From Desulfobulbus rhabdoformis (GTDB lineage Bacteria > Desulfobacterota > Desulfobulbia > Desulfobulbales > Desulfobulbaceae), in the NCBI RefSeq assembly GCF_016919065.1, contig NZ_JAFFQA010000037.1:1-51365 (forward strand): DNA of 51,365 nt. The letters are read 5' to 3'. The position numbers and the translations under genes are program-made. The notes beneath the pieces were generated by a model. That model was given only the letters and a program-made list of their open reading frames with translations. It did not search any database and had not been told where the DNA came from. Shown piece by piece: positions 26,198-33,309 of the stretch; the first letter of the stretch is position 1, and the number at the start of each line of letters is the position of its first letter.

Positions 26198-26854
26198 TTA
26201 TGGGCGCACCCGGGAGTATGGTTTTTCGGTGATGGTGATGGGCCTGCGTTGCATACTGTGAGGGAGGGAAGGTTCGACGTAATACCCGGCTATGTTTGCT
26301 GTTTTTTCAATTTCTCTGACGCTTCTTCCTCTTATGGTCCGCACATAATATCCACGTCTGGGATTGTTTGCCTCGTAGAGCCGTAAGCTCACCCTGCCGT
26401 TTTTCTGCTCGACATCGATCACCTCTGCAAGGTGACCAATACCTGCGTTTGCCCCAGGGGTTCGAATAATGGCAACGCTGTGTGGGCGAGGAAAACGGGC
26501 GTTAATGATCGAGAGTTTCGCTGCAAAGGTGGTGAGATTGATTCTCGGTAGGTGTAGGCCTCGTTGCTGTCGTAAAAACAACACGCAGTTATTATCGTTT
26601 TTACCATTGCCAACTTTTTTAATAACGGAATGGGCAGCAGAACCATTGCGTGTGGTTGGAGAAGAGGTGACCGATTTTTTTCGGGCGATATGCGCCGGTG
26701 CAATTCTTCGTTGCGAGGAGGTGGAATAGCTCCTCGTGGTAATCGAACTGCTCCACGACCGACTGGAGGTGAAGGTTGTCCCTGCATGACATGGACCTGC
26801 CTGGACGAGCAGGAGGACTGCCAATATTCCGTAACCTAGACAATGCCTTAGCAT
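26198..26854 (-). CDS. Exported CHAP-like (NlpC/P60-type) domain protein
   Basis: About 218 residues from the ATG at 26854. It has a signal peptide (LGYGILAVLLLVQAGPCHA), then a Ser/Arg-rich low-complexity linker, then a CHAP-like cysteine peptidase/amidase region. That region has the catalytic Cys in NNCVLFLRQQRG, a His in GHLAEVIDV and a polar residue in LYEANNPRRGYY. Such proteins cut peptidoglycan cross-links or bind cell wall in the periplasm. The frame remains open to 26953, but that extension overlaps the thioesterase gene and lacks a signal. It starts 28 bp after the thioesterase stop, so they probably share a transcript. No good ribosome site is visible. Confidence 0.65.
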   Translation of the reverse strand: MLRHCLGYGILAVLLLVQAGPCHAGTTFTSSRSWSSSITTRSYSTSSQRRIAPAHIARKKSVTSSPTTRNGSAAHSVIKKVGNGKNDNNCVLFLRQQRGLHLPRINLTTFAAKLSIINARFPRPHSVAIIRTPGANAGIGHLAEVIDVEQKNGRVSLRLYEANNPRRGYYVRTIRGRSVREIEKTANIAGYYVEPSLPHSMQRRPITITEKPYSRVRP

Positions 26855-26882
26855 GACACTGGGGATAGCCTGTTTGATTGGA

Positions 26883-27296
26883 TCAAGATGGAAGCCCTGG
26901 AATCTGTTGATTTTTCCGGTAGACCATTCCGTTGAATCGGGCGATGATCTCACCTGCCTCGTCGCTCACCAACACATCATAGGCACCAAGTCTGCCGGGT
27001 TCTGTCACTTCTGTTGCCACGGCATAGAGTGTGCCTGCGGTTGCGCCTTTCAAAAAGGAGATATTGACATTAATAGCGAGGCTGAGCTGACCATGGGAGT
27101 TTGATGCAACCGCAAATGCCAGATCGGCAAGCGTGAAAATAGCTCCGCCCTGAACGACATTTGCGGCGTTCATGTGTTTGTCTTCAATGACAAGCCGGGC
27201 CTTACAATAGCCAGCTTTCACCTCAACAATCTCCACCCCTGTGAGTGCTGCATATCGATCATGGGTAAATATTTTTTTTGCGGTATCGGTATCCAT
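26883..27296 (-). CDS. PaaI-family hotdog thioesterase
   Basis: 137 residues with the hotdog-fold PaaI/YdiI layout. HMNAANVVQGGAIFTLADLAFA contains the helix with conserved Asn, Gly-Gly and the catalytic Asp region. NVNISFLKGATAGTLYAVATEV forms the central sheet. It hydrolyses an acyl- or aryl-CoA thioester, substrate unknown. It is first gene of a probable two-gene unit with the exported CHAP-like protein, with which it has no obvious metabolic tie. There is no strong ribosome site before the ATG, so the start is chosen by family length. Confidence 0.85.
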   Translation of the reverse strand: MDTDTAKKIFTHDRYAALTGVEIVEVKAGYCKARLVIEDKHMNAANVVQGGAIFTLADLAFAVASNSHGQLSLAINVNISFLKGATAGTLYAVATEVTEPGRLGAYDVLVSDEAGEIIARFNGMVYRKNQQIPGLPS

Positions 27297-27596
27297 ACAA
27301 TTGCAGTGTTCGTTGTTTTGTTTGAAAAGAATGGACTTCTCTCTTCAGTTTTGATCAGGGGAGAGCTGCTGGACGGCATGACGCCTCCTTCTTTTCTCCT
27401 TACAGGCAATCTTGGCAATCCCTCCCTGTCACCTATCAAATAAACAGTGTGATTTCTATAGCCTCAATGGTCACAAAAAAAAAGACGAATTTTTTGTAAC
27501 CCTCACGGACGTTTTCCGTTTTCACCACAGAACAGGTCATTGTTTGTGAGCGGATATCCTGCTCCACCTGTACTGGTAATCAAACGGAGAAACGAT

Positions 27597-27779
27597 ATGT
27601 CTATTTTGAAAAATCTCGGTAAGTCCCTTCTCATCGCTGGAATCGTAATGCTCTTTGCTGCACCGGTAATGGCCAAAGGTCCTCAGGGCGGCAGTAAAGG
27701 AGTCCCTGATCTTCTCTGTAGCTGTTGTGAAGATGGTGGTGTTTCCTCCAACCCACTTTGCCCCTGTTATGAAGAATAA
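27597..27779 (+). CDS. Small exported cysteine-rich peptide
   Basis: A 60-residue precursor starting at 27597, seven bases after GGAG. It has a lysine, a hydrophobic core (LLIAGIVMLFAAPV) and an AxA-type cleavage site (VMAK), leaving a mature peptide of about 35 residues. The mature part is Gly/Ser-rich with cysteines arranged CSCC and CPC and an acidic end (YEE). I know no family for it. Possibilities are a disulfide-bonded periplasmic peptide, a metal-binding peptide or a secreted bacteriocin-like peptide; none is supported beyond composition. A REP-like element begins 10 bp after its stop and a strong terminator lies at 27931. Confidence 0.6.
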   Translation: MSILKNLGKSLLIAGIVMLFAAPVMAKGPQGGSKGVPDLLCSCCEDGGVSSNPLCPCYEE

Positions 27780-27788
27780 GATATTTTA

Positions 27789-27892
27789 CCTGAATTCGTG
27801 AGCAGTTATCGGTGCGTCAGGCGAAGCTGAACAACAAATGAATCAATCATAGAATACGCTGTTCAGTGACCACCCGCCGTCACGGCTTCAGG
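27789..27892. repeat. Full-length REP-like palindromic element
   Basis: A 104-bp unit bounded by CCTGAATTCGTGA (27789-27801) and TCACGGCTTCAGG (27880-27892), 11 of 13 complementary. The interior is non-coding. The right arm matches the single arm at 23962-24002, and a left-type end (TTCTGAATCCATGAGCAGTG) recurs at 28334-28353. It is the longest member of the family in this window and follows the Cys-rich peptide gene. Confidence 0.8.
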
Positions 27893-27930
27893 CTTTAGGC
27901 TTCCCCTCCTGCTTGTGTGCAATGTCATTT

Positions 27931-27964
27931 CCCCCGCTCGGTTTACCGGCGGGGGATTTTTTTT
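27931..27964 (+). terminator. Rho-independent terminator
   Basis: CCCCCGC (27931-27937) pairs with GCGGGGG (27949-27955), with an inner CGGT/ACCG extension, followed by eight T. It is the likely end of the transcript carrying the Cys-rich peptide and the REP-like element. Confidence 0.9.
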
Positions 27965-28464
27965 ATCCGGGCAAGATCCAGGAACGTTGAGACAACGAAC
28001 CTTACCTGTTGAACAACCTGCGCTTAAAGCTGGCCAGACCATCCCTCCCATCCTGCCTGAACGACCATGCCTGGGAATGCTTAAAGCCTCCTGCTGGCCA
28101 TTGCATTGGGAATCGGTGTTCAATGACCAGTAATCAGCACTACGCTTCCTTTTGGTCAAACAAAAATGAACAGGCCGACTATAACTTCAGAAATACGTTT
28201 CTTTTAAGGAAGAAACACATTATGCCAAATGATTGATCGGTAAATAAACCACCAAAAAGCGAACAAAATCGGCCACAGACAAGAACTATACCTGAGATTG
28301 TGCGATGGACATGAAGGTAGCATCATATCTCAATTCTGAATCCATGAGCAGTGTCAACTGACGCTACCGAAAGGCGGCTGCATCATGAATCTGCTGTTCT
28401 TTATCAGACGTAACCTCATATTCACTCATCTTTTTTAGAGAATTTAAAATAGGGGGCGCAATAC
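27965..28464. other. Gap without a supported gene
   Basis: Contains only the REP-like end at 28334-28353 and AT-rich DNA before the next gene. Short frames on both strands here show no family resemblance. Confidence 0.5.
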
Positions 28465-29040
28465 ATGAACGGAGTTGAATTAATTATTGCAATCGCCGCG
28501 GGTGGAATAGCTCTTTTTCTCATCGTGAAACTTTGGCGTTTTGTTCTCGGGGTAGGTGTCTTGGGCGCATTAATTGTTGGTGCTCTCTGTATCACTGGGC
28601 AGATTGATTGCCCAATAGGAAACAAACCAAAGCCTCACCCCCCCGGAGGCAGCGGTTCATCATCATCAAATGCTGATGTAATAACGGCCGTCTACCAACA
28701 TTTGATTGGAAAAAAATATACGACTTTTGAACAGCGACCAGTGACAAAGCAAATGCCTTGCAGCCAGCAAGATGATGACTTCGATCCAATCGGAAAAAGA
28801 AATCCAAACGCAGGCAAGTGTCGTGGAACCGGCGGCTATGGATTTGGCTATAAAACAGTAACCAGAACGGAATCAACCCAGATTTTGAGGCAATGCCCAA
28901 CACCTCCGCCGGTGAACAGTTCTTTATGGAGAGTGCAGTCCTCCGGCAGGGATAAATGGACAGTTTATGGCTCCAAGGGGAGCTGGACAGTGGAGAAGGT
29001 TGGTTCAGGGTATCGTATTACAGCTCATCAGAGGTGTTAG
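28465..29040 (+). CDS. Membrane-anchored protein of unknown function
   Basis: 191 residues, not recognised. Two adjoining N-terminal hydrophobic segments (LIIAIAAGGIALFLIVKLW and VLGVGVLGALIVGALCIT) form a hairpin or single long anchor. A Pro/Gly/Ser linker follows, then a soluble domain with scattered cysteines (CSQQDDDF, KCRGTGGYGFGYKT, RQCPTPPP) and a C-terminal WTVYGSKGSWTVEKVGSGYRIT beta-rich repeat. Topology suggests an inner-membrane anchor with a periplasmic domain. GGGGG lies eight bases before the ATG. There are no co-directional neighbours. Confidence 0.6.
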   Translation: MNGVELIIAIAAGGIALFLIVKLWRFVLGVGVLGALIVGALCITGQIDCPIGNKPKPHPPGGSGSSSSNADVITAVYQHLIGKKYTTFEQRPVTKQMPCSQQDDDFDPIGKRNPNAGKCRGTGGYGFGYKTVTRTESTQILRQCPTPPPVNSSLWRVQSSGRDKWTVYGSKGSWTVEKVGSGYRITAHQRC

Positions 29041-29106
29041 AAGTCTGGAAGAAATTTCTGGATGGGCACTATCTCATTCGCATCGTCAAATCTCGCTGAC
29101 ACTTTC

Positions 29107-29475
29107 CTATGAAAGTAGCCAGGCTAAGGCTTTGTCCTTGTCTTGGAATACAGATAATTTAAACCCCTGATTGCGGCATACAGTTTCAAAAAAAACAAAG
29201 TGATCCAAATGTTCCGGCTTGATGATTTCTGCAATCCTGATTCTCAGGATTACCCCGATTAGTCGGAATATTTTTGGCCGATCATAGATATCGAAGGAAT
29301 CACCAGCCACGTCTTCAATGTTTCTGTGGTCGATTAGAACTTTCATAATTCGATGGGACCGCATTGTATCCTTTATCGCATGGGCCATATTCAGCGAGCC
29401 GTCTTTATCAGCAAGGCCGCTTGTAATGACTTCGACGTACCCATCCTCATCATGTATTACAATGTCCCATTCCAT
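29107..29475 (-). CDS. SpoIIAA/STAS-like protein
   Basis: 122 residues resembling the SpoIIAA-like (STAS/SEC14-type) small proteins: alternating strands and helices with VEVITSGLADKDGSLNMAHAIKDTM, VLIDHRNIEDVAG and the C-terminal FQDKDKALAWLL helix. Members are stand-alone cytoplasmic proteins of unclear role. AAAGG is seven bases before the ATG. It is the last clear host gene before the decayed integrations to its right; its promoter side faces them. Confidence 0.7.
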   Translation of the reverse strand: MEWDIVIHDEDGYVEVITSGLADKDGSLNMAHAIKDTMRSHRIMKVLIDHRNIEDVAGDSFDIYDRPKIFRLIGVILRIRIAEIIKPEHLDHFVFFETVCRNQGFKLSVFQDKDKALAWLLS

Positions 29476-29684
29476 GCCACGACCTTTACAAGCCTCAGTG
29501 CTCTATTCTGTTAATCTCGCTGCTTGACGAAGTCCCTCCGCTATTTTCGGCGATGCCGGCGTCGAGAATGAAGAGTTCAGCGGAAACCGCTCTTTTTTTG
29601 GGGGGCTGCGTATTCTATTTGCTTATCAATTTCGATAAAAATAAACTATTCTTTTTTCAATTGGCCTGACAAGCATAACACCGA

Positions 29685-29790
29685 CGACCACTTTCTACCG
29701 GAAGCCCAGCAGCGGGCTGCAGATCGTGCAGCGGAGATTTTTACCGCGCACACGCGGCGGCAGCTGGAGAAGAAACAAATAAATTTCTGA
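29685..29790 (+). pseudogene. C-terminal relic of a tyrosine integrase
   Basis: An in-frame piece reading DHFLPEAQQRAADRAAEIFTAHTRRQ and ending in a stop at 29790 matches the last 35-40 residues of the intact integrase at 33310-34554 (HFLPEAQQRAADRAAEIITAHT). Nucleotide identity is high across the core. Upstream of it nothing of the gene remains. It marks an older integration and ends 16 bp before the fic gene. Confidence 0.88.
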
Positions 29791-29806
29791 AGCCCAAAGA
29801 GACCAA

Positions 29807-30931
29807 ATGATGTCCACAACCGTCCACTATCATCAAGGAAACTTTCCGCCGGATACGCTGGATTGGCAACAGCTCATAACCCTCATTGGATCAGCTAATG
29901 CCGCTGTCGCCAGGTATGATGGGTTACTGGCTGCCATTCCGAATGCCGCGGTATTGATGAGCCCCCTTACTACACAGGAAGCGGTACTTTCTTCTCGGAT
30001 CGAAGGAACACAAGCCACCATGGGCGAGGTCCTGGAGTACGAGGCCAAGGGGGAAAATAAAACTCCAGCTACGGCCAAAGAGGCTGATATATGGGAGGTT
30101 CTCAATTACCGAAAAGCTATGCGAGCTGCGGAAAGCATGCTGCAAGAACTTCCTCTGTCGCAGCGTGTTATTCGTGAAACCCACAAGATTTTACTTTCCG
30201 GCGTTCGTGGGCACGGCAAGTCACCTGGAGAATACCGGCGCATCCCAAACTGGATCGGCCCACATGGATGCAGCATCGAAGAGGCCCGCTTTGTCCCTAT
30301 CGGTGCAGATGCACTTCCCGAAGCCATGTCTACCTGGGAGCGCTATTTGCACGCCTCCGCTCCGGATCGATTGGTTCAGCTCGCTATTCTCCATGCAGAA
30401 TTTGAGGCTCTACACCCATTCCTTGACGGAAATGGACGTCTTGGCCGCATGCTCATTCCATTGTTTATGCACCAGGCCGGACTTATACAGCAGCCCATGT
30501 TCTATATAAGTGCCTATCTCGAAGCCAACCGTGACGCCTATTATGATAAGCTACTGGCAGTGTCCCGAGACGACAACTGGACGGGCTGGTGCGTTTTTTT
30601 TCTCTCTGCAGTTCAACAGCAGGCAGAAGAAAACCTGAAAAAAGCAGGAGCGATTCTGGATCGGTACAATCAGGAGAAGACCCGATTCGTTGAGCTGTCC
30701 CATTCTCAGTATGCCATCCATGCTCTTGATTGGATATTTGAACGGCCCATGTTCAAAAGCTCGGACTTTGTCAACTCTTCGATGATCCCAAAGCCAACAG
30801 CTCAAAGAATATTGAACGTACTGAAAGCTAATGACATTTTAAGCACCATGATAGAAAGCAGCGGCAATAGAGCTGCAGTGCTAGCATATCCTGCGCTTTT
30901 AAATATAGCTGAAGGGCGAAAGGCTTTTTAA
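29807..30931 (+). CDS. Fic family protein (AMPylator) with N-terminal inhibitory helix
   Basis: 374 residues. The Fic core motif HPFLDGNGRLGR starts at H203 and is complete, so AMP or another nucleotide could be transferred to a target protein. The inhibitory (S/T)xxxE(G/N) motif is present at residues 62-67 (SSRIEG), placing it with class II self-inhibited Fic proteins. A C-terminal winged-helix-like part (SDFVNSSMIPKPTAQRILNVLKAND) suggests DNA binding or autoregulation. It lies between an integrase relic and a hairpin repeat shared with the current element, so it arrived on an earlier integrant and was retained while the integrase decayed. No separate antitoxin gene is seen. Confidence 0.93.
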   Translation: MMSTTVHYHQGNFPPDTLDWQQLITLIGSANAAVARYDGLLAAIPNAAVLMSPLTTQEAVLSSRIEGTQATMGEVLEYEAKGENKTPATAKEADIWEVLNYRKAMRAAESMLQELPLSQRVIRETHKILLSGVRGHGKSPGEYRRIPNWIGPHGCSIEEARFVPIGADALPEAMSTWERYLHASAPDRLVQLAILHAEFEALHPFLDGNGRLGRMLIPLFMHQAGLIQQPMFYISAYLEANRDAYYDKLLAVSRDDNWTGWCVFFLSAVQQQAEENLKKAGAILDRYNQEKTRFVELSHSQYAIHALDWIFERPMFKSSDFVNSSMIPKPTAQRILNVLKANDILSTMIESSGNRAAVLAYPALLNIAEGRKAF

Positions 30932-30953
30932 GGATTATAGATGAGGATTAAAC

Positions 30954-31028
30954 CTATTTGTGACTCATAGAATCGAAAAAATGAGTCACAAATAGGTTTG
31001 TGTATATTTGGTGAGACACAATTCAAAA
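30954..31028. repeat. Hairpin repeat, copy 1
   Basis: CTATTTGTGACTCAT (30954-30968) and ATGAGTCACAAATAG (30981-30995) form a perfect 15-bp stem. They are followed by a conserved 33-bp tail (GTTTGTGTATATTTGGTGAG and on). The same arrangement occurs at 34625-34697 just after the intact integrase. It is the boundary of the older integrant carrying fic. Confidence 0.9.
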
Positions 31029-31117
31029 TAAAAAAGCCACTTGGAGAAAATGTGCTAATTTGCTGATATTACTGGCACACCAGGCAGGGGGCGAACCTGC
31101 GGCCTACGGTTTAGAAG
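31029..31117 (-). pseudogene. Decayed tRNA-Arg 3' end with its terminator (old attachment site)
   Basis: 31073-31117 matches the tRNA-Arg 3' half at 33072 in 39 of 45 positions, with the T-loop TTCGAA destroyed (GGGCGAA). The preceding terminator is also recognisable but has lost base pairing (GCCACTTGG against GCTAATTTGC). It is an old attL left by an earlier element. Confidence 0.85.
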
Positions 31118-31350
31118 AACACGGCCATGTTTTTCCTGGAGTCCGAGGGCATCAGCGGGTTGGGTGTGATGCCATCGACCGAATTAAGAAAGCTGCCATC
31201 TCCCCAAACATTTCCGACTTTTTCATGGGCTCCGGTATAATTATGCTGTTCTCCTAGCCCCAGCTCTGGAGAATTTAATTTTGACCAGATCGGGCAGCGG
31301 GGGGCCGAGCATCTGAGATTATTACCGACCACACGGCCACATCTACCGGT
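31112..31350 (+). pseudogene. Second integrase relic with internal deletion
   Basis: From the tRNA relic the sequence passes directly, at a GAAG microhomology, into the C-terminal half of an integrase (HGHVFPGVRGHQRVGCDAIDR against the intact HGYVFPGVRGNQRVECGAIDR). The catalytic HGLRHH region is mutated to a stop-containing frame. An 85-bp segment is missing between two AGATCGGGCA copies that in the intact gene lie at 34379 and 34464. It is clearly dead. Confidence 0.85.
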
Positions 31351-31543
31351 AAGGAAGAGCTTGGAGAGCTTCCTGAAAATCACCCGTGGAGATCCCCTTG
31401 AGGTAAAAGCCAAGGCAACAGTCAGTATGGGATCTGCTCCCAAATTTTAATTTTTAGGCTTAACCGTACTCGTACGGTACGACATATTCAATTTAGTTTT
31501 CTTAGATTCTACCGTTTGCTTTTAAGCCATTTCTGGTTAGAAT

Positions 31544-31656
31544 ATTCTATTCAGAATTCTATTCATATTCATGTGAATGTTCGATGCAACTCTTTGTATA
31601 TTCATGCTTTGTTCGTCCATTTCGGTTGCTTTATTCTATTCAGAATTCTATTCATA
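31544..31656. promoter_or_regulatory. 24-bp direct repeats upstream of the HipA-like gene
   Basis: An identical 24-bp sequence containing TATTCAGAATTCTATTC occurs at 31544-31567 and 31633-31656, 89 bp apart. The second copy ends 17 bp before the yjjJ-like ATG. Between them is ATTCATGTGAAT. Paired sites at a toxin promoter are typical of autoregulation, here perhaps by the toxin's own N-terminal HTH. Confidence 0.6.
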
Positions 31657-31673
31657 CATCGACATAACTTATT

Positions 31674-32993
31674 ATGCCACAATCAATCACAGAATACTTA
31701 AAGCGTGGCCCGGCAACATCCAAAGAAATACAACTTCATACCGGCTCGAGCCAGGCTGCTGTTTCCCGGCAACTCAAAAATTTGGGTGAAAGCGTTATTA
31801 GATTTCAGAATGGCCGGACTCCAAGTTATGCCCTAACTCGCAATGCCTTTGGAGGTAATGATAAGCTCCCCTTGTGCATGATGGATGCCCATGGAAATAC
31901 TGTTTTAGCAGCATATATCAGGCCATTAGCCCATGGTGGTTTTTTTGTAGAGCCGGAAACAGGAATGCCCTCTTTGTTGTTAGGTGAAAGCGGAAAGGGA
32001 ATTTACGATGATTTGCCTTATTTTTTAGCGGATTTATGCCCACAAGGATTTCTAGGGAGGCAGATAGCTGAGGCTATGGCAAGTCAGAATAGCGATTTCC
32101 CTTCAGATCCTAGGCGATGGAGTACAAGTCATATAGGGCGATATCTTGTTTCCAATGGTGAGGATCTTCCCGGTAATTTTAAATTTGGGGAGCAAGCGTT
32201 GCTACGTGTTAGGCGAAGTCCAGCCGTGACATCCGAGGGTGATTATCCGGATTTAGCCGATGGTGTTATGAGTGGTGAAATTCCAGGTTCTTCAGCGGGT
32301 GGTGAGCAGCCCAAATTCACAGCTTTTTGTGGACAACGATCTGCACATGTCATTGTCAAATTTTCTCCTAAAGGGACAAGTGATATTGCTAAAAGGTGGA
32401 GAGATATTCTGATAACTGAGTTCCATGCAACTGAGGCAATTCACGCGCAGAATTTCCCTGCCGCCGAAACTAGGTTGATAGAATTAGACGGAAGATTTTT
32501 TTTAGAATCACAGCGGTTCGACAGAACGGGTGAATATGGCCGAATGTCAATGATTTCTTTGGCATCAATTGATGCTGAATTCACCGGTTTAGGGAGAAAT
32601 TGGCCACAAGTAATGCACGCATTGTTTGAACAAAAATTAGTGAGTTGGCAGCATGTTTATGACGCAACATTTTTATGGCATTTTGGACTATTGATAAATA
32701 ATACCGATATGCACTTGGGGAATTTGAGCATGGCTATAGAGGGAGGCGTATTTCGGCTTCTGCCGCTATATGATATGTGCTCGATGGGCTTTGCTCCCAA
32801 AAGTGGAGGAGAAGTTCAGCCTTATGCCTTTAGCCCTATTGATCTTGAGATTCCGTTCCTTGGTGAAGATGTAAAAGTATCGATCCTGAAAATGGCATGG
32901 GATTTTTGGGATAGGGTTGCTTCAGATAGCCGAATTTCTGACGAATTCAAAACTTATTTACAGGGTGGCAACCCTATTGATCTTATAAAGTGA
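31674..32993 (+). CDS. yjjJ: HipA-family toxin kinase, YjjJ type
   Basis: 439 residues; E. coli YjjJ is of the same size. The N-terminal 50 residues form a winged-helix domain (GPATSKEIQLHTGSSQAAVSRQLKNLG), which is unusual for HipA and typical of YjjJ. The kinase core follows: glycine loop SSAGGEQPKF near residue 205, catalytic NNTDMHLGN near 341, and LYDMCSM metal-binding segment near 362. It probably phosphorylates a tRNA synthetase or similar target and causes growth arrest. No HipB antitoxin gene is adjacent; the fused HTH may replace it. It follows the second integrase relic and precedes the present attachment site, so it belongs to the second-oldest integrant. Confidence 0.88.
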   Translation: MPQSITEYLKRGPATSKEIQLHTGSSQAAVSRQLKNLGESVIRFQNGRTPSYALTRNAFGGNDKLPLCMMDAHGNTVLAAYIRPLAHGGFFVEPETGMPSLLLGESGKGIYDDLPYFLADLCPQGFLGRQIAEAMASQNSDFPSDPRRWSTSHIGRYLVSNGEDLPGNFKFGEQALLRVRRSPAVTSEGDYPDLADGVMSGEIPGSSAGGEQPKFTAFCGQRSAHVIVKFSPKGTSDIAKRWRDILITEFHATEAIHAQNFPAAETRLIELDGRFFLESQRFDRTGEYGRMSMISLASIDAEFTGLGRNWPQVMHALFEQKLVSWQHVYDATFLWHFGLLINNTDMHLGNLSMAIEGGVFRLLPLYDMCSMGFAPKSGGEVQPYAFSPIDLEIPFLGEDVKVSILKMAWDFWDRVASDSRISDEFKTYLQGGNPIDLIK

Positions 32994-33030
32994 TCTGTTG
33001 TTTTTGAGTGGACTTGGGGCTCAAAACAAA

Positions 33031-33063
33031 AAAAGCCACTTAGCGAAAAGTTGCTAAGTGGCT
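33031..33063 (-). terminator. tRNA-Arg terminator
   Basis: GCCACTTAGC (33035-33044) and GCTAAGTGGC (33053-33062) form a perfect 10-bp stem, with an A-run on the left that reads as a T-run on the minus strand. It lies just downstream of the tRNA-Arg 3' end. Confidence 0.9.
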
Positions 33064-33071
33064 GATATTAA

Positions 33072-33119
33072 TGGCACGCCAGGCAGGATTCGAACCTGCG
33101 ACCTACGGCTTAGAAGGCC
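33072..33119 (-). other. Left attachment site: 3' half of tRNA-Arg (UCU)
   Basis: The minus strand reads GGCCTTCTAAGCCGTAGG, then a T arm (GCAGGTTCGAATCCTGC) and ends GGCGTGCCA. This is an anticodon loop CTTCTAA (anticodon UCU), variable loop, T arm and acceptor 3' strand with CCA. The 5' half is missing, so it is not a working tRNA. It is what remains at one end when an element integrates in the anticodon loop. The complete tRNA should be at the other end, to the right of this window. Confidence 0.92.
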
Positions 33120-33309
33120 CTGTGTTTTTAATCGCCTATAGAGTTTTATAGCGTTTAACGCCTTTTTATTTCATTGTTTTTTCATAACTTACGGTTTACC
33201 ATATTTCCTGTAGAGCCTATGAGATTTTACGTTTTTTGCGGCTCAACTTCACAATAGCTTCACAAAAATCATTCTTCGGGCAATTCTTGGCCCCGTTGGG
33301 AGAGTCATT

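Noticed and set aside
26854..26953. Longer N-terminus of the CHAP-like protein
   Set aside because: The extension overlaps the thioesterase gene and would bury the signal peptide.
29579..29598. Terminator (AGCGG/CCGCT plus T-run)
   Set aside because: Only a 5-bp stem, and no plus-strand gene ends before it; too weak to list as a feature.
33072..33119. Working tRNA-Arg gene
   Set aside because: Only the 3' half from the anticodon loop onward is present; no D arm or 5' acceptor strand exists to its right on the minus strand.
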